A DNA stretch of 6,334 nt from Bacteroidetes bacterium UBA2322 (GCA_002345145.1 DDVC01000239.1:1-6334); one strand, 5' to 3'. Shown: positions 1-6,274, counted from the first letter of the stretch. Notes: generated by a model not told the origin, from the sequence alone. Translations and numbers: made by a program.

Positions 1-189
1 GTAAGTAAAGCGTTTATATTTGTGAGTAAAGTGTTTACCTTTGTATGTAAAACGTTTACCTCTGTAAGTAAAGCGTTTATCTTTGTAGATAAAATGTTTA
101 GAATTTTAGGTAAAGTGTTTACTTTTGTAAGTAAAGCGTTTATTTTTGAAGATAAAATGTTTAGCATTTTAGGTAAAATACTTACCTTT
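1..189. repeat. 21-bp tandem repeat array, nine units, with a 63-bp higher-order duplication
   Basis: The core GTAAA-RYG-TTTAY and its variants start at 5, 26, 47, 68, 89, 110, 131, 152 and 173, a period of exactly 21 bp with no indel. Three cores are perfect dyads (GTAAA, 3 nt, TTTAC) at 26-38, 47-59 and 110-122; the last unit is a perfect four-base dyad at 173-185. Units 4-6 (64-126) and 7-9 (127-189) form a higher-order repeat: by my hand count 56 of 63 positions match, so a three-unit block was probably duplicated most recently. The spacing equals seven codons and also about two helical turns, so it fits either a repeat peptide or a phased array of protein-binding sites. Confidence 0.96.
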
Positions 190-198
190 TTAGCTTGA
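1..198 (+). CDS. Possible 3' end of a seven-residue-repeat protein (5' end outside window)
   Basis: Forward frame 1 is open from the first base to TGA at 196-198, 65 codons with no start seen. It reads as nine seven-residue repeats such as VSKAFIF, VSKVFTF, VDKMFRI and LGKVFTF, then LA and stop. Lys at repeat position 3 is invariant and Phe at position 5 is kept in eight of nine. Hydrophobic residues alternate with polar ones, as in a beta strand. The other two forward frames hit stops at once, and the matching reverse frame is closed by the TTA codons at 106, 169 and 190. Caution: a 21-bp tandem repeat keeps an open frame automatically, and most differences between units fall at first and second codon positions, so there is no sign of strong purifying selection on a peptide. 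I recognise no family. It could equally be a noncoding array. Confidence 0.4.
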   Translation, partial: VSKAFIFVSKVFTFVCKTFTSVSKAFIFVDKMFRILGKVFTFVSKAFIFEDKMFSILGKILTFLA

Positions 199-209
199 AC
201 TTTGATGTT

Positions 210-224
210 AAAAACATGGTTTTT
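210..224 (+). terminator. Weak hairpin after the repeat frame, possible terminator
   Basis: AAAAAC and GTTTTT form a perfect 6-bp inverted repeat around a 3-nt loop, starting 12 nt after the TGA at 196-198. The stem has only one G-C pair, and its 3' arm doubles as the T tract. The position suits termination of a transcript leaving the repeat frame, but stability is poor. Confidence 0.25.
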
Positions 225-256
225 GATGGTAAGCGCCCGATGAACTGTATTTTTTG
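222..256 (+). promoter_or_regulatory. Tentative promoter for the downstream hypothetical gene
   Basis: TTTG at 222-225 is followed after 22 nt by TATTTTTTG at 248-256. This resembles the Bacteroidota TTTG / TAnnTTTG pair but has one extra T in the -7 element. If used, transcription would start around 262 and give a leader of roughly 140 nt that includes part of the inverted-repeat structure before the ATG at 405. I saw no better promoter closer to that start. Confidence 0.22.
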
Positions 257-355
257 CCCGATTTTTGTGTTTGTCAGCAGTTTTTACCCTGTTTTTTGCG
301 ACGTGGGTGAGGGTAAAAACATCGGGCAAGGGGGGAGCGGTAAACGCTATCGGGC
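235..355. repeat. Nested inverted repeats (potential long branched hairpin)
   Basis: Three sets of complementary arms are nested. Innermost, TTTTTACCCT (281-290) pairs with AGGGTAAAAA (310-319), 10 bp around a 19-nt loop. Next, TTGCCCGAT (254-262) pairs with ATCGGGCAA (321-329), 9 bp, separated from the inner stem by 18 nt on the left and only 1 nt on the right. Outermost, GCCCGAT (235-241) can pair with ATCGGGC (349-355). A small AGCG/CGCT stem (336-348) fits between. The structure lies wholly between the repeat frame and the ATG at 405, so it could be a structured leader RNA, a terminator or a remnant of a palindromic element. Arm complementarity is certain; function is not known. Confidence 0.65.
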
Positions 356-404
356 TATTGGGTACTTATTTTTACTTTTTTTCATCGTCATAAAACGTTA
401 TCTT

Positions 405-893
405 ATGCCTTACGCCAATTTGCAAATTGCCTTTACAGAAGCCGACTACCTGCTTGTTAGGCAAGACATTATTAATCTAAGAAATAAGTTTCCTTTTGCG
501 GTTAATCTTACGCCAAAAGATAAAACCCAACACCTGCATTTGGGTAAAAAAACCTTACCGTTTGTGCAAAAGGCGTTGCAGTGTTATACCGAAACGCCTG
601 AGTTGCAAACGGGTTTTTTATCGGTTGCGGAGTGGCAAAACGATTGGGAAACAATGCAGCGGTTAGAAAAACTGCTGTTGCAGCTAAATTCTTTGCAAGA
701 AATGGTAGAAGATACAGTAGTGGCGCTCCGAATGGAAAATACCACTGCCGCGCTTACCTTTTATAAATTGCTGAAAAATGCCGCCGAGCAAAATGTGCCG
801 GGTACTACTGCCATACTTGCCGAACTGAAAACAATGCTGCCGGGCAGTTTTCAAAAAAAGAAAACGCCGCCGGCCAATGAGCCCGAACAATAG
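405..893 (+). CDS. Conserved hypothetical protein, 162 aa, all-alpha
   Basis: The protein starts MPYANLQIAFTEADY and appears soluble, with no signal peptide or membrane segment. From memory it resembles an unnamed family of small bacterial proteins with the pattern 'F..NLTP..........LG.K...FV.KAL......P......' followed by a helical half carrying 'L..L...VEDT..A......A.L..Y..LK.A'. Here these are NLTPKDK (about residue 34), LGKKTLPFVQKAL and QEMVEDTVVALRMENTTAALTFYKLLK. The C-terminus is charged and probably disordered (FQKKKTPPANEPEQ). I know of no assigned function. The frame extends back to a TTG at 195, but that extension runs through the inverted repeats, is Cys/Phe-rich and unlike the rest, so I chose the ATG at 405. 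No Shine-Dalgarno is visible; the leader before the ATG is A/T-rich. It ends 168 bp before leuS, which has its own promoter. Confidence 0.85.
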   Translation: MPYANLQIAFTEADYLLVRQDIINLRNKFPFAVNLTPKDKTQHLHLGKKTLPFVQKALQCYTETPELQTGFLSVAEWQNDWETMQRLEKLLLQLNSLQEMVEDTVVALRMENTTAALTFYKLLKNAAEQNVPGTTAILAELKTMLPGSFQKKKTPPANEPEQ

Positions 894-912
894 TGGCAAA
901 AAAACAATGGGT

Positions 913-927
913 ATTTGCCCTGCAAAT
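913..927. other. Small hairpin in the gap before leuS
   Basis: ATTTGC and GCAAAT form a perfect 6-bp inverted repeat around CCT, 20 nt after the stop of the hypothetical gene. It is followed by CGGGGTAAAAAG rather than a T tract, so it is at most a weak transcript end. The rest of 894-1001 shows no gene or other signal that I can support. Confidence 0.25.
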
Positions 928-1001
928 CGGGGTAAAAAGTACGCCGGCAGCGGAGCATCGGGCTTGGTAAATTTGTTTTATACCATACAAACCGCCGTAG
1001 G

Positions 1002-1034
1002 TTTGGCTGTCTGCATAAAAAAAGCGTATCTTTG
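1002..1034 (+). promoter_or_regulatory. Bacteroidota-type promoter of leuS
   Basis: TATCTTTG at 1027-1034 matches the TAnnTTTG -7 box of Bacteroidota primary sigma factors. TTTG at 1002-1005 lies 21 nt upstream, within the usual -33 spacing. The expected start of transcription near 1040 would leave a leader of about 20 nt before the ATG at 1062. This also argues against the in-frame TTG at 1032 as start, because it lies inside the -7 box. Confidence 0.72.
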
Positions 1035-1061
1035 CCCCCCTATATTCAAAAACTACTTGTT

Positions 1062-3833
1062 ATGGAGTACAATTTTACCAACATAGAGCAGCGGTGGCAG
1101 CAATACTGGCAAGAAAACAAGGTATATGCCGCCCACAACCAATCAGACAAACCCAAGTATTATATATTGGATATGTTCCCCTACCCATCGGGCGATGGGC
1201 TGCATGTGGGGCATCCGCTGGGGTATATTGCCAGCGATATTTTTACCCGATACAAACGCATGACCGGCTACAATGTGCTGCACCCTATGGGCTTTGATGC
1301 TTTTGGGTTGCCTGCCGAGCAGTATGCCATTCAAACCGGGCAACACCCCCAAATTACTACCCGCCAAAACCTTAAACGCTATAAGGAACAACTCATAATG
1401 CTGGGCTTAAGCTATGACTGGGATAGGGAGGTTTCTACCTGCGACCCGGCATATTACAAGTGGACACAGTGGCTGTTTTTGCAGTTGTTTGATGCGTGGT
1501 ATAACAAGGCTACCAATAAAGCACAGCATATTACCGCTCTCATTACCCGTTTTGAAAGCCACGGCACCAAAGATTTGCAAGCCGCCTGCAACGAAAACAC
1601 CCCCCAATTTACCGCCCAAGAGTGGAGCGCCATGACCGGCCAGGAGCGCAGCCGCATTCTTATGGATTACCGGCTTTGCTACCAAGCTCATGCCTTAGTA
1701 AACTGGTGCGCCGAGCTGGGTACGGTGCTGGCAAATGATGAGGTAAAAGACGGCGTATCAGAAAGGGGCGGGCATCCGGTAGAGCGTATTCCTATGCGGC
1801 AGTGGTTTTTGCGCACTACCGCCTTTGCCGATAGGCTGTTGCAGGGTTTAGAAACCATTGATTGGTCGGAATCTATTAAAGAAATACAGCGCAATTGGAT
1901 TGGTAAATCGCTGGGCGCCGAGCTTAACTTTGCCCTCCAAAATGCCCCTCTTACCCTTACCGTTTTTACCACCCGAATAGATACCGTTTATGGGGTTACT
2001 TACCTTGCCATAGCCCCCGAACATGAATGGCTCAGCCAACTCACTACCCCCGAACAACAAGAGGCTGTGCAAAACTATGTGGACACGGCAAAAAACCGCT
2101 CCGAGCGCGACCGCATGGCTGATGTAAAAACGGTTTCGGGCGTGTTTACCGGCAGTTATGCCATTAACCCCTTTAACAACCAAAAAATACCTGTTTGGGT
2201 GGCAGATTACGTGCTTGCCGGTTATGGTACAGGGGTGGTTATGGCGGTGCCTTCATCAGACGACCGCGATTTTAGGTTTGCCCGCCATTTTAACCTGCCG
2301 GTGGTGTGCGTTATAGAGGGTACAGAAAACATGGAAAACCCCTGCGATAAAAAACAGGGCGTTATGATAAACTCAGGCATATTAAACGGACTTGATTGGC
2401 AAGAGGCAATTAAAGTTGCCATAACCTATGCCGAACAAAAGGGCATTGGCAAAGCCAAAATTAACTACAAAATGCGCGATGCCGGTTTTAGCCGCCAACG
2501 GTACTGGGGCGAGCCTTTTCCGATAGTTTACCAAAACGGCGTACCCTATGCCCTGCCCGAAACCGAGCTGCCCCTGCTACTGCCCGATGTGCAGAGCTAC
2601 GAAATTACTAAAAACGGCAAATCGCCCTTGGCAAACCTTACACAGTGGGTAAATACCCCCAACGGCGAGCGCGAAACCGATACCATGCCCGGATATGCCG
2701 GCAGCAGTTGGTACTGGCTGCGCTATATGGACCCCCACAACCCCAATGAGTTTGTTTCAAAAGAAGCCGAGCAATACTGGCAAAATGTGGACTTTTATTT
2801 TGGCGGCTCCGAGCACGCCACCGGACACCTTTTGTACTCGCGCGTGTGGAACCTGTTTATGTATGATATGGGCTGGGTTAGCCAACCTGAACCCTTTAAA
2901 CGCCTGCTAAACCAAGGCATGATTCAGGGCAGGTCTAACTTTGTGTATAGGCTAAAGGGCGCTAATACCTTTGTATCGTACAACCTAAAAGACCAATACG
3001 ACACTACCGAACTGCACGTAAACGTGAGCTTGGTTAAAAGCGGCGATGTATTAGATACCGAAGCCTTTAAACAATGGCGACCCGATTTTGCCGATGCCGA
3101 GTTTATACTGGAAGGCGATAAATACATTTGCGGCTGGGCTATTGAAAAAATGTCGAAATCGAAGTACAATGTGGTTAATCCCGATGACATGATAGCCCAA
3201 TATGGCACCGATTGCTTCCGCATGTACGAAATGTTTTTAGGTCCGCTTACCGATTCTAAACCATGGAATACCGATGGCATAGAAGGCGTATCGCGCTTTT
3301 TGCGAAAATTTTGGCGTTTGTTTGGCATACAAGAAAACCAACAACCCCGGTTATCTGAAAATGCCCCCACGCCCGATGAGCTGAAAACGCTGCACAAAAC
3401 CATAAAAAAAGTTACCGAAAGCATAGAGCGACTCTCAGTTAATACTGCCGTGAGCGCATTTATGGAGTGCGTAAACGAGCTGGGTTCATTGCGCTGCAAC
3501 AATCGCTTGGTATTAGAGCAACTTACCGTACTTATGGCTCCGTTTGCGCCGCATTTATCAGAAGAGCTTTGGCATTTGCTGGGGCATAGCGGCACAGTAC
3601 ACCATACCGCCTATCCGGTTTACAATGCCGAGTATATAAAGGAAGACTATTTTGAGTACCCCATTCAGGTAAACGGTAAACTTAGGCACAAACTAAACCT
3701 GCCCCTATCTATTACCGAAGAAGCAGCCAAAACCGCCGTATTGTCTGATGAAAAAGTGCAAGAATGGTTGGGCGGAAAACCGGTTAAAAAGTTTATTTTC
3801 CTTGCCGGTCGCATAGTTAATGTGGTGGTGTAG
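1062..3833 (+). CDS. leuS: Leucine--tRNA ligase (leucyl-tRNA synthetase)
   Basis: This cytoplasmic class I synthetase charges tRNA-Leu with leucine using ATP. At 923 aa it is full length for the Bacteroidota form. The HIGH signature is HVGH at residues 48-51 within MFPYPSGDGLHVGHPLGY; KMSKS is at 696-700. The CP1 editing domain lies between the two halves of the Rossmann fold: the threonine-rich TTRIDT at 303-308 corresponds to the E. coli T247-T252 region, and Asp400 in VPSSDDRD corresponds to the editing-site Asp345. The usual GHD or AHD is SSD here. The anticodon-binding region covers about 745-865 and the C-terminal domain about 866-923, ending IVNVVV. The ATG at 1062 begins MEYNFTNIEQRWQQYW, the typical family N-terminus. 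It has its own promoter and converges on the beta-helix gene across a strong hairpin. No frameshift or missing catalytic motif was seen. Confidence 0.98.
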   Translation: MEYNFTNIEQRWQQYWQENKVYAAHNQSDKPKYYILDMFPYPSGDGLHVGHPLGYIASDIFTRYKRMTGYNVLHPMGFDAFGLPAEQYAIQTGQHPQITTRQNLKRYKEQLIMLGLSYDWDREVSTCDPAYYKWTQWLFLQLFDAWYNKATNKAQHITALITRFESHGTKDLQAACNENTPQFTAQEWSAMTGQERSRILMDYRLCYQAHALVNWCAELGTVLANDEVKDGVSERGGHPVERIPMRQWFLRTTAFADRLLQGLETIDWSESIKEIQRNWIGKSLGAELNFALQNAPLTLTVFTTRIDTVYGVTYLAIAPEHEWLSQLTTPEQQEAVQNYVDTAKNRSERDRMADVKTVSGVFTGSYAINPFNNQKIPVWVADYVLAGYGTGVVMAVPSSDDRDFRFARHFNLPVVCVIEGTENMENPCDKKQGVMINSGILNGLDWQEAIKVAITYAEQKGIGKAKINYKMRDAGFSRQRYWGEPFPIVYQNGVPYALPETELPLLLPDVQSYEITKNGKSPLANLTQWVNTPNGERETDTMPGYAGSSWYWLRYMDPHNPNEFVSKEAEQYWQNVDFYFGGSEHATGHLLYSRVWNLFMYDMGWVSQPEPFKRLLNQGMIQGRSNFVYRLKGANTFVSYNLKDQYDTTELHVNVSLVKSGDVLDTEAFKQWRPDFADAEFILEGDKYICGWAIEKMSKSKYNVVNPDDMIAQYGTDCFRMYEMFLGPLTDSKPWNTDGIEGVSRFLRKFWRLFGIQENQQPRLSENAPTPDELKTLHKTIKKVTESIERLSVNTAVSAFMECVNELGSLRCNNRLVLEQLTVLMAPFAPHLSEELWHLLGHSGTVHHTAYPVYNAEYIKEDYFEYPIQVNGKLRHKLNLPLSITEEAAKTAVLSDEKVQEWLGGKPVKKFIFLAGRIVNVVV

Positions 3834-3878
3834 CCAAAAGCGCTGTTTAGTGTTTTGGTCTTAACTAAATTTCTTGTT

Positions 3879-3930
3879 ATAACCGCAAAGAACGCAAAGG
3901 AGCAAGAGCCTTTGTGTTCTTTGCGGTTAT
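3879..3930. terminator. 22-bp stem-loop between convergent genes, likely bidirectional terminator
   Basis: The arms 3879-3900 and 3909-3930 are complementary over all 22 positions except one G-T wobble, around an 8-nt loop (AGCAAGAG). It starts 45 nt after the leuS stop and ends 62 nt before the stop of the minus-strand gene, so it can terminate both. A T-rich run (TTATTTGTTTGT) follows on the leuS side; the other side has no clean T tract. Each arm holds two copies of a CGCAAAG-like word 9 bp apart (3884-3890 and 3893-3899 on the left). From memory, CGCAAAG-type words recur as dispersed intergenic palindromes in many bacterial genomes, so this may be a member of a repeat family used as a terminator. 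Confidence 0.75.
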
Positions 3931-3943
3931 TTGTTTGTGCGCC

Positions 3944-3960
3944 TGCCAAAATTGTTGGCA
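3944..3960. other. Short inverted repeat just past the beta-helix gene
   Basis: TGCCAA (3944-3949) and TTGGCA (3955-3960) form a perfect 6-bp stem around AATTG, 32 nt beyond the stop codon of the minus-strand gene. It could be a second, weaker transcript end for that gene. There is no T tract on the minus strand after it. Confidence 0.3.
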
Positions 3961-3992
3961 ATTAGCCGGCAAATACGCCGCACAAAAGGGCA

Positions 3993-5624
3993 TTACTTAT
4001 TAGTTACGGCGCTCCATTTGGTTTTTACCCCAGCCTTTGGCATAAGCAGCAAGTAAATACCGGTAGGCAGCAGGGGCAGTTGAACAAAATTGCTGCCGGC
4101 GTTTAGCTCCACAGGTGTATTGAGTACCTGTTTGCCGGTTAGGTCATACAAATACAGGTTATCAGAAATGGGGAATAATACGGTTACAACCAATGAATTA
4201 CCCCCTAAAGTTTGAACAACTGCGGCGGGCGTAACGCTTGGCAGCGCCATACCGGTGTTAATGCCCAATTCATCAGCGCCTATATCGGGCAGTGCGGTAC
4301 GTAGTTGTCCTTCAAAATCGGTAGTAACATCGGGTATCGGAATACCGGCATTTATGCAGGGGCTGCCGTTTTGTATATGCCACACGCTATCAAACAGCGG
4401 GTTAGCCGTAAGGCTGTTGTTATCGCGCAGGGTTTGGGTTTGCCACTGGGTAAAGGTAAGGTCTTCCCATGTAATGTTGTCGTCTAAAAAAACGGGTGCG
4501 CTGCCATTTTTGTAGTACAGGTTATTGCTCCACTGTACTGAGCCACTCAAAGCATCTTCGCGCACGCGCACCATAGGCATTTGTGCGGTAGCAGATTGGG
4601 TAAAAATGTTGTTTTGTATAGAAACGTTTAAGTTGGGCGGTGTAGCGGTATAGGAATCGCTCACCCATACATCGCTTGGGGCAAGCATAAGGGCGGCATA
4701 CACATCGGTTTGTGCGGCATTTATGACCGTATTGTGCCAAACCTTAGCATCTTTTGCGCCAAACAACCCAATACCGGCATGTTGAGTATTAATGATATAG
4801 TTGTTTATAACCCTGCCATTGATGTTTTCGTAATAATCGGGGTTAAAATCGGTATCAAACCATTCGGCATCGGTATAAAATCCAAGGTAAATACCGCCTT
4901 CGCCGGCATTTTCTATGGTGTTGTTTTCAATAAGGCAGTTGCGTCCGCCGCCTTTCACATAAATACCCGTAGTGGCGGTGTGGTGAATATAACAGTTGCG
5001 CACAGTCATATTATTGGCGTTCACATTGTCTATGCCTTCGGCGTTGTAATCAGCGGCAGCGCCCGGACCCACGCCGGTATAGCTTATTTGGCAATTTTCA
5101 ATGGTAATGTTGTTGCAGGCGGGCGTTAGTTTAATGCCATCGCGTCCGGTGTGGTGAATAAGGCAATTGCGCACGGTAATGTTGCTAACGCCGCGCCGGT
5201 TGGCATAGGGCACACTGTTATCCCAATCCCAGTTACTTTCAAATTTAAGCCCATAGTAATAACCACCCACAATTTCGAGGTTTTCCAGCAGTCCGCCTGT
5301 TGTTTCGGGGTCATTATACCATAGGCAACTGGCAACCTCTTCATTATTGGTAAAAGCAATCAAACTTGCATATTCGCCCGGGTAACTGCGTATGGTTAGG
5401 TTATTTTTGTTTATGCGTATTTCAAAACTAAAATAAGTGCCTCCTCTCAGTTCAATCACATCGTTTGGGTTGGCTTCTTCTATGGCGCGGGGCAATGAAG
5501 CAAAGGGCTGAGCAAAACTGCCGTTACCGGTGTTGTCGTTGCCGGTGTTAGATACGTAAAAGGTAGCTGCCTGCAAAATGGGGCAACACCATAGTAAAAA
5601 GCTAAGAAAAAAAACGTTTTTCAT
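3993..5624 (-). CDS. Secreted right-handed parallel beta-helix protein with T9SS-type sorting domain
   Basis: A 543-aa protein. Residues 1-20 form a signal peptide (MKNVFFLSFLLWCCPILQAA, cleavage near A19/A20); no acceptable lipobox surrounds C13 or C14. TFYVSNTGNDNTGNGSFAQPF then DVIELRGGTY is the typical opening of pectate-lyase-like beta-helices. Rungs follow: NITVRNCLIHHTGRDGIKL (148-166), NITIENCQISYTG (172-184), NMTVRNCYIHHTATTGIYV (205-223), a rung around LIENNTIENAGEGGIYLG (231-248), then weaker ones to about 345. Residues 408-452 (NPLF...GSPCINAG...TDFEGQLR...DIGADE) match the 'choice-of-anchor Q' ending. Residues about 478-543 (NLYLYDLTGKQVL...LPTGIYLLLM...) look like a T9SS type A sorting domain, so outer-membrane export is inferred. 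The fold suits a polysaccharide lyase or other carbohydrate-active protein, but I cannot place a catalytic residue or assign a PL family. The ATG at 5624 gives the signal peptide directly. Confidence 0.9.
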   Translation of the reverse strand: MKNVFFLSFLLWCCPILQAATFYVSNTGNDNTGNGSFAQPFASLPRAIEEANPNDVIELRGGTYFSFEIRINKNNLTIRSYPGEYASLIAFTNNEEVASCLWYNDPETTGGLLENLEIVGGYYYGLKFESNWDWDNSVPYANRRGVSNITVRNCLIHHTGRDGIKLTPACNNITIENCQISYTGVGPGAAADYNAEGIDNVNANNMTVRNCYIHHTATTGIYVKGGGRNCLIENNTIENAGEGGIYLGFYTDAEWFDTDFNPDYYENINGRVINNYIINTQHAGIGLFGAKDAKVWHNTVINAAQTDVYAALMLAPSDVWVSDSYTATPPNLNVSIQNNIFTQSATAQMPMVRVREDALSGSVQWSNNLYYKNGSAPVFLDDNITWEDLTFTQWQTQTLRDNNSLTANPLFDSVWHIQNGSPCINAGIPIPDVTTDFEGQLRTALPDIGADELGINTGMALPSVTPAAVVQTLGGNSLVVTVLFPISDNLYLYDLTGKQVLNTPVELNAGSNFVQLPLLPTGIYLLLMPKAGVKTKWSAVTNK

Positions 5625-5640
5625 AAAACAGCGTTGTTTT
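5625..5640 (-). other. Hairpin directly abutting the start codon of the beta-helix gene
   Basis: AAAACA (5625-5630) and TGTTTT (5635-5640) form a perfect 6-bp inverted repeat around GCGT. In the minus-strand mRNA the stem ends at the base just before the ATG, where it could affect ribosome access. The stem is A/T-rich and weak. No convincing TAnnTTTG promoter was found for this strand; TAATTTTT (complement of 5649-5656) is the nearest match. Confidence 0.35.
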
Positions 5641-5653
5641 TGATGGTTAAAAA

Positions 5654-5684
5654 TTAGGAGATTGGTTTAGTTGGTGTATTTTTG
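5654..5684 (+). promoter_or_regulatory. Bacteroidota-type promoter of the Uma2-family gene
   Basis: TATTTTTG at 5677-5684 is a full match to the TAnnTTTG -7 box. TTAG at 5654-5657, 19 nt upstream, is an imperfect -33 element. Transcription would begin near 5690, leaving a leader of about 15 nt before the ATG at 5705. The alternative GTG start at 5684 overlaps the last base of the -7 box and would not be in the transcript, so this promoter settles the start. Confidence 0.6.
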
Positions 5685-5704
5685 TGAACCTAATAGCGCT
5701 ATAT

Positions 5705-6274
5705 ATGGAAAATACAGTGGTAAAAAAACACTACTCGTTTGAGGAGTATTGGCAAATGGAACTGCAATCGGAACAAAGATACGAGTTTATTGACGGTCAA
5801 ATAATTGCTATGCTCGGAGTAACCAAAAAACACAATTTAATTTGCGGAAATGTGTATGCCTTTTTTCAGTATGCACTTGATGAAAAACTGTATAACGTGT
5901 TTATTGAAGCCGTGAAATTGCAGATAACATCTGAAAAGGATTATACCTATCCCGATATATGTGTAGAAGCCCGAAATGGCGACACCCTTACCGATTTGGT
6001 TATTGTTAATCCTGTTTTGGTGGTAGAAGTGTTATCAGCAGGAACTAAATTGTATGATAAGGTAGATAAATTTTTGCGCTATAAACAGATACCCAGTTTA
6101 AGATACTATGTACTCATTGATACGGATAAAGTGTTTGTAGATGTGTATAAAAAACAGCCTGATGGGCAATTATGGGAAGACGAAATTTTTACCCAATTAG
6201 ACGAAATAATCGCTTTTCCCGATTTGCAGTTGGAAATTGGATTAAAAACTATTTACAAACGCGTTTTCGGGTAA
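5705..6274 (+). CDS. Uma2 family (DUF820) putative restriction-endonuclease-like protein
   Basis: A 189-aa protein with the full Uma2 / DUF820 layout, a PD-(D/E)XK-like nuclease fold. The N-terminal part has YSFEEYWQM and RYEFIDGQI (Glu27). The core has YPDICVE (Asp84) and PVLVVEVLSAGTKLYDKVDKFLRYKQIPSLRYYVLID, containing Glu108, Ser111, Asp118 and Lys122. Asp84, Glu108 and Lys122 are the likely metal-binding and catalytic set by comparison with the family; activity is inferred only. The length is normal and no motif is missing. The family is very common, often in many copies per genome in Cyanobacteria and some Bacteroidota, and its biological role is largely unsettled. It is divergent from the beta-helix gene across 80 bp and appears to be a single-gene unit. 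By eye it is more A/T-rich than leuS, which may point to acquisition but is weak evidence. Confidence 0.93.
   Translation: MENTVVKKHYSFEEYWQMELQSEQRYEFIDGQIIAMLGVTKKHNLICGNVYAFFQYALDEKLYNVFIEAVKLQITSEKDYTYPDICVEARNGDTLTDLVIVNPVLVVEVLSAGTKLYDKVDKFLRYKQIPSLRYYVLIDTDKVFVDVYKKQPDGQLWEDEIFTQLDEIIAFPDLQLEIGLKTIYKRVFG

Noticed and set aside
1..189. CRISPR array
   Set aside because: Units are directly adjacent at 21 bp with no unique spacers of 25-40 bp, and no cas genes are present.
195..404. N-terminal extension of the hypothetical gene from a TTG at 195
   Set aside because: It overlaps the stop of the repeat frame, runs through the nested inverted repeats, uses a rare start and gives a Cys/Phe-rich sequence unlike the rest of the protein. 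The ATG at 405 gives a normal start.
391..404. Stray copy of the 21-bp unit (TAAAACGTTATCTT) before the ATG at 405
   Set aside because: The similarity is short, out of phase with the array and broken by a one-base deletion in the core; chance in A/T-rich sequence is adequate.
1032..1061. Upstream TTG start for leuS adding ten residues
   Set aside because: The TTG lies inside the TATCTTTG promoter element; the family N-terminus begins at the ATG at 1062.
877..1086. 69-codon forward frame across the leuS upstream gap
   Set aside because: It overlaps the end of one gene, the leuS promoter and the leuS start in another frame, and the peptide has no recognisable pattern.
1184..1199. Perfect 6-bp hairpin CCCATC/GATGGG early in leuS
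   Set aside because: It encodes the conserved PSGDG residues beside the HIGH motif, so codon constraint and chance explain it.
2924..3595. Long open frame (223 codons) on the minus strand inside leuS
   Set aside because: It lies entirely within a conserved housekeeping gene, and its Ser/Cys-rich translation looks like an antisense shadow with no domain pattern.
4710..5129. 139-codon forward frame opposite the beta-helix gene
   Set aside because: It is an antisense shadow of the repeated rung sequence; its regular V/I pattern mirrors the beta-helix periodicity.
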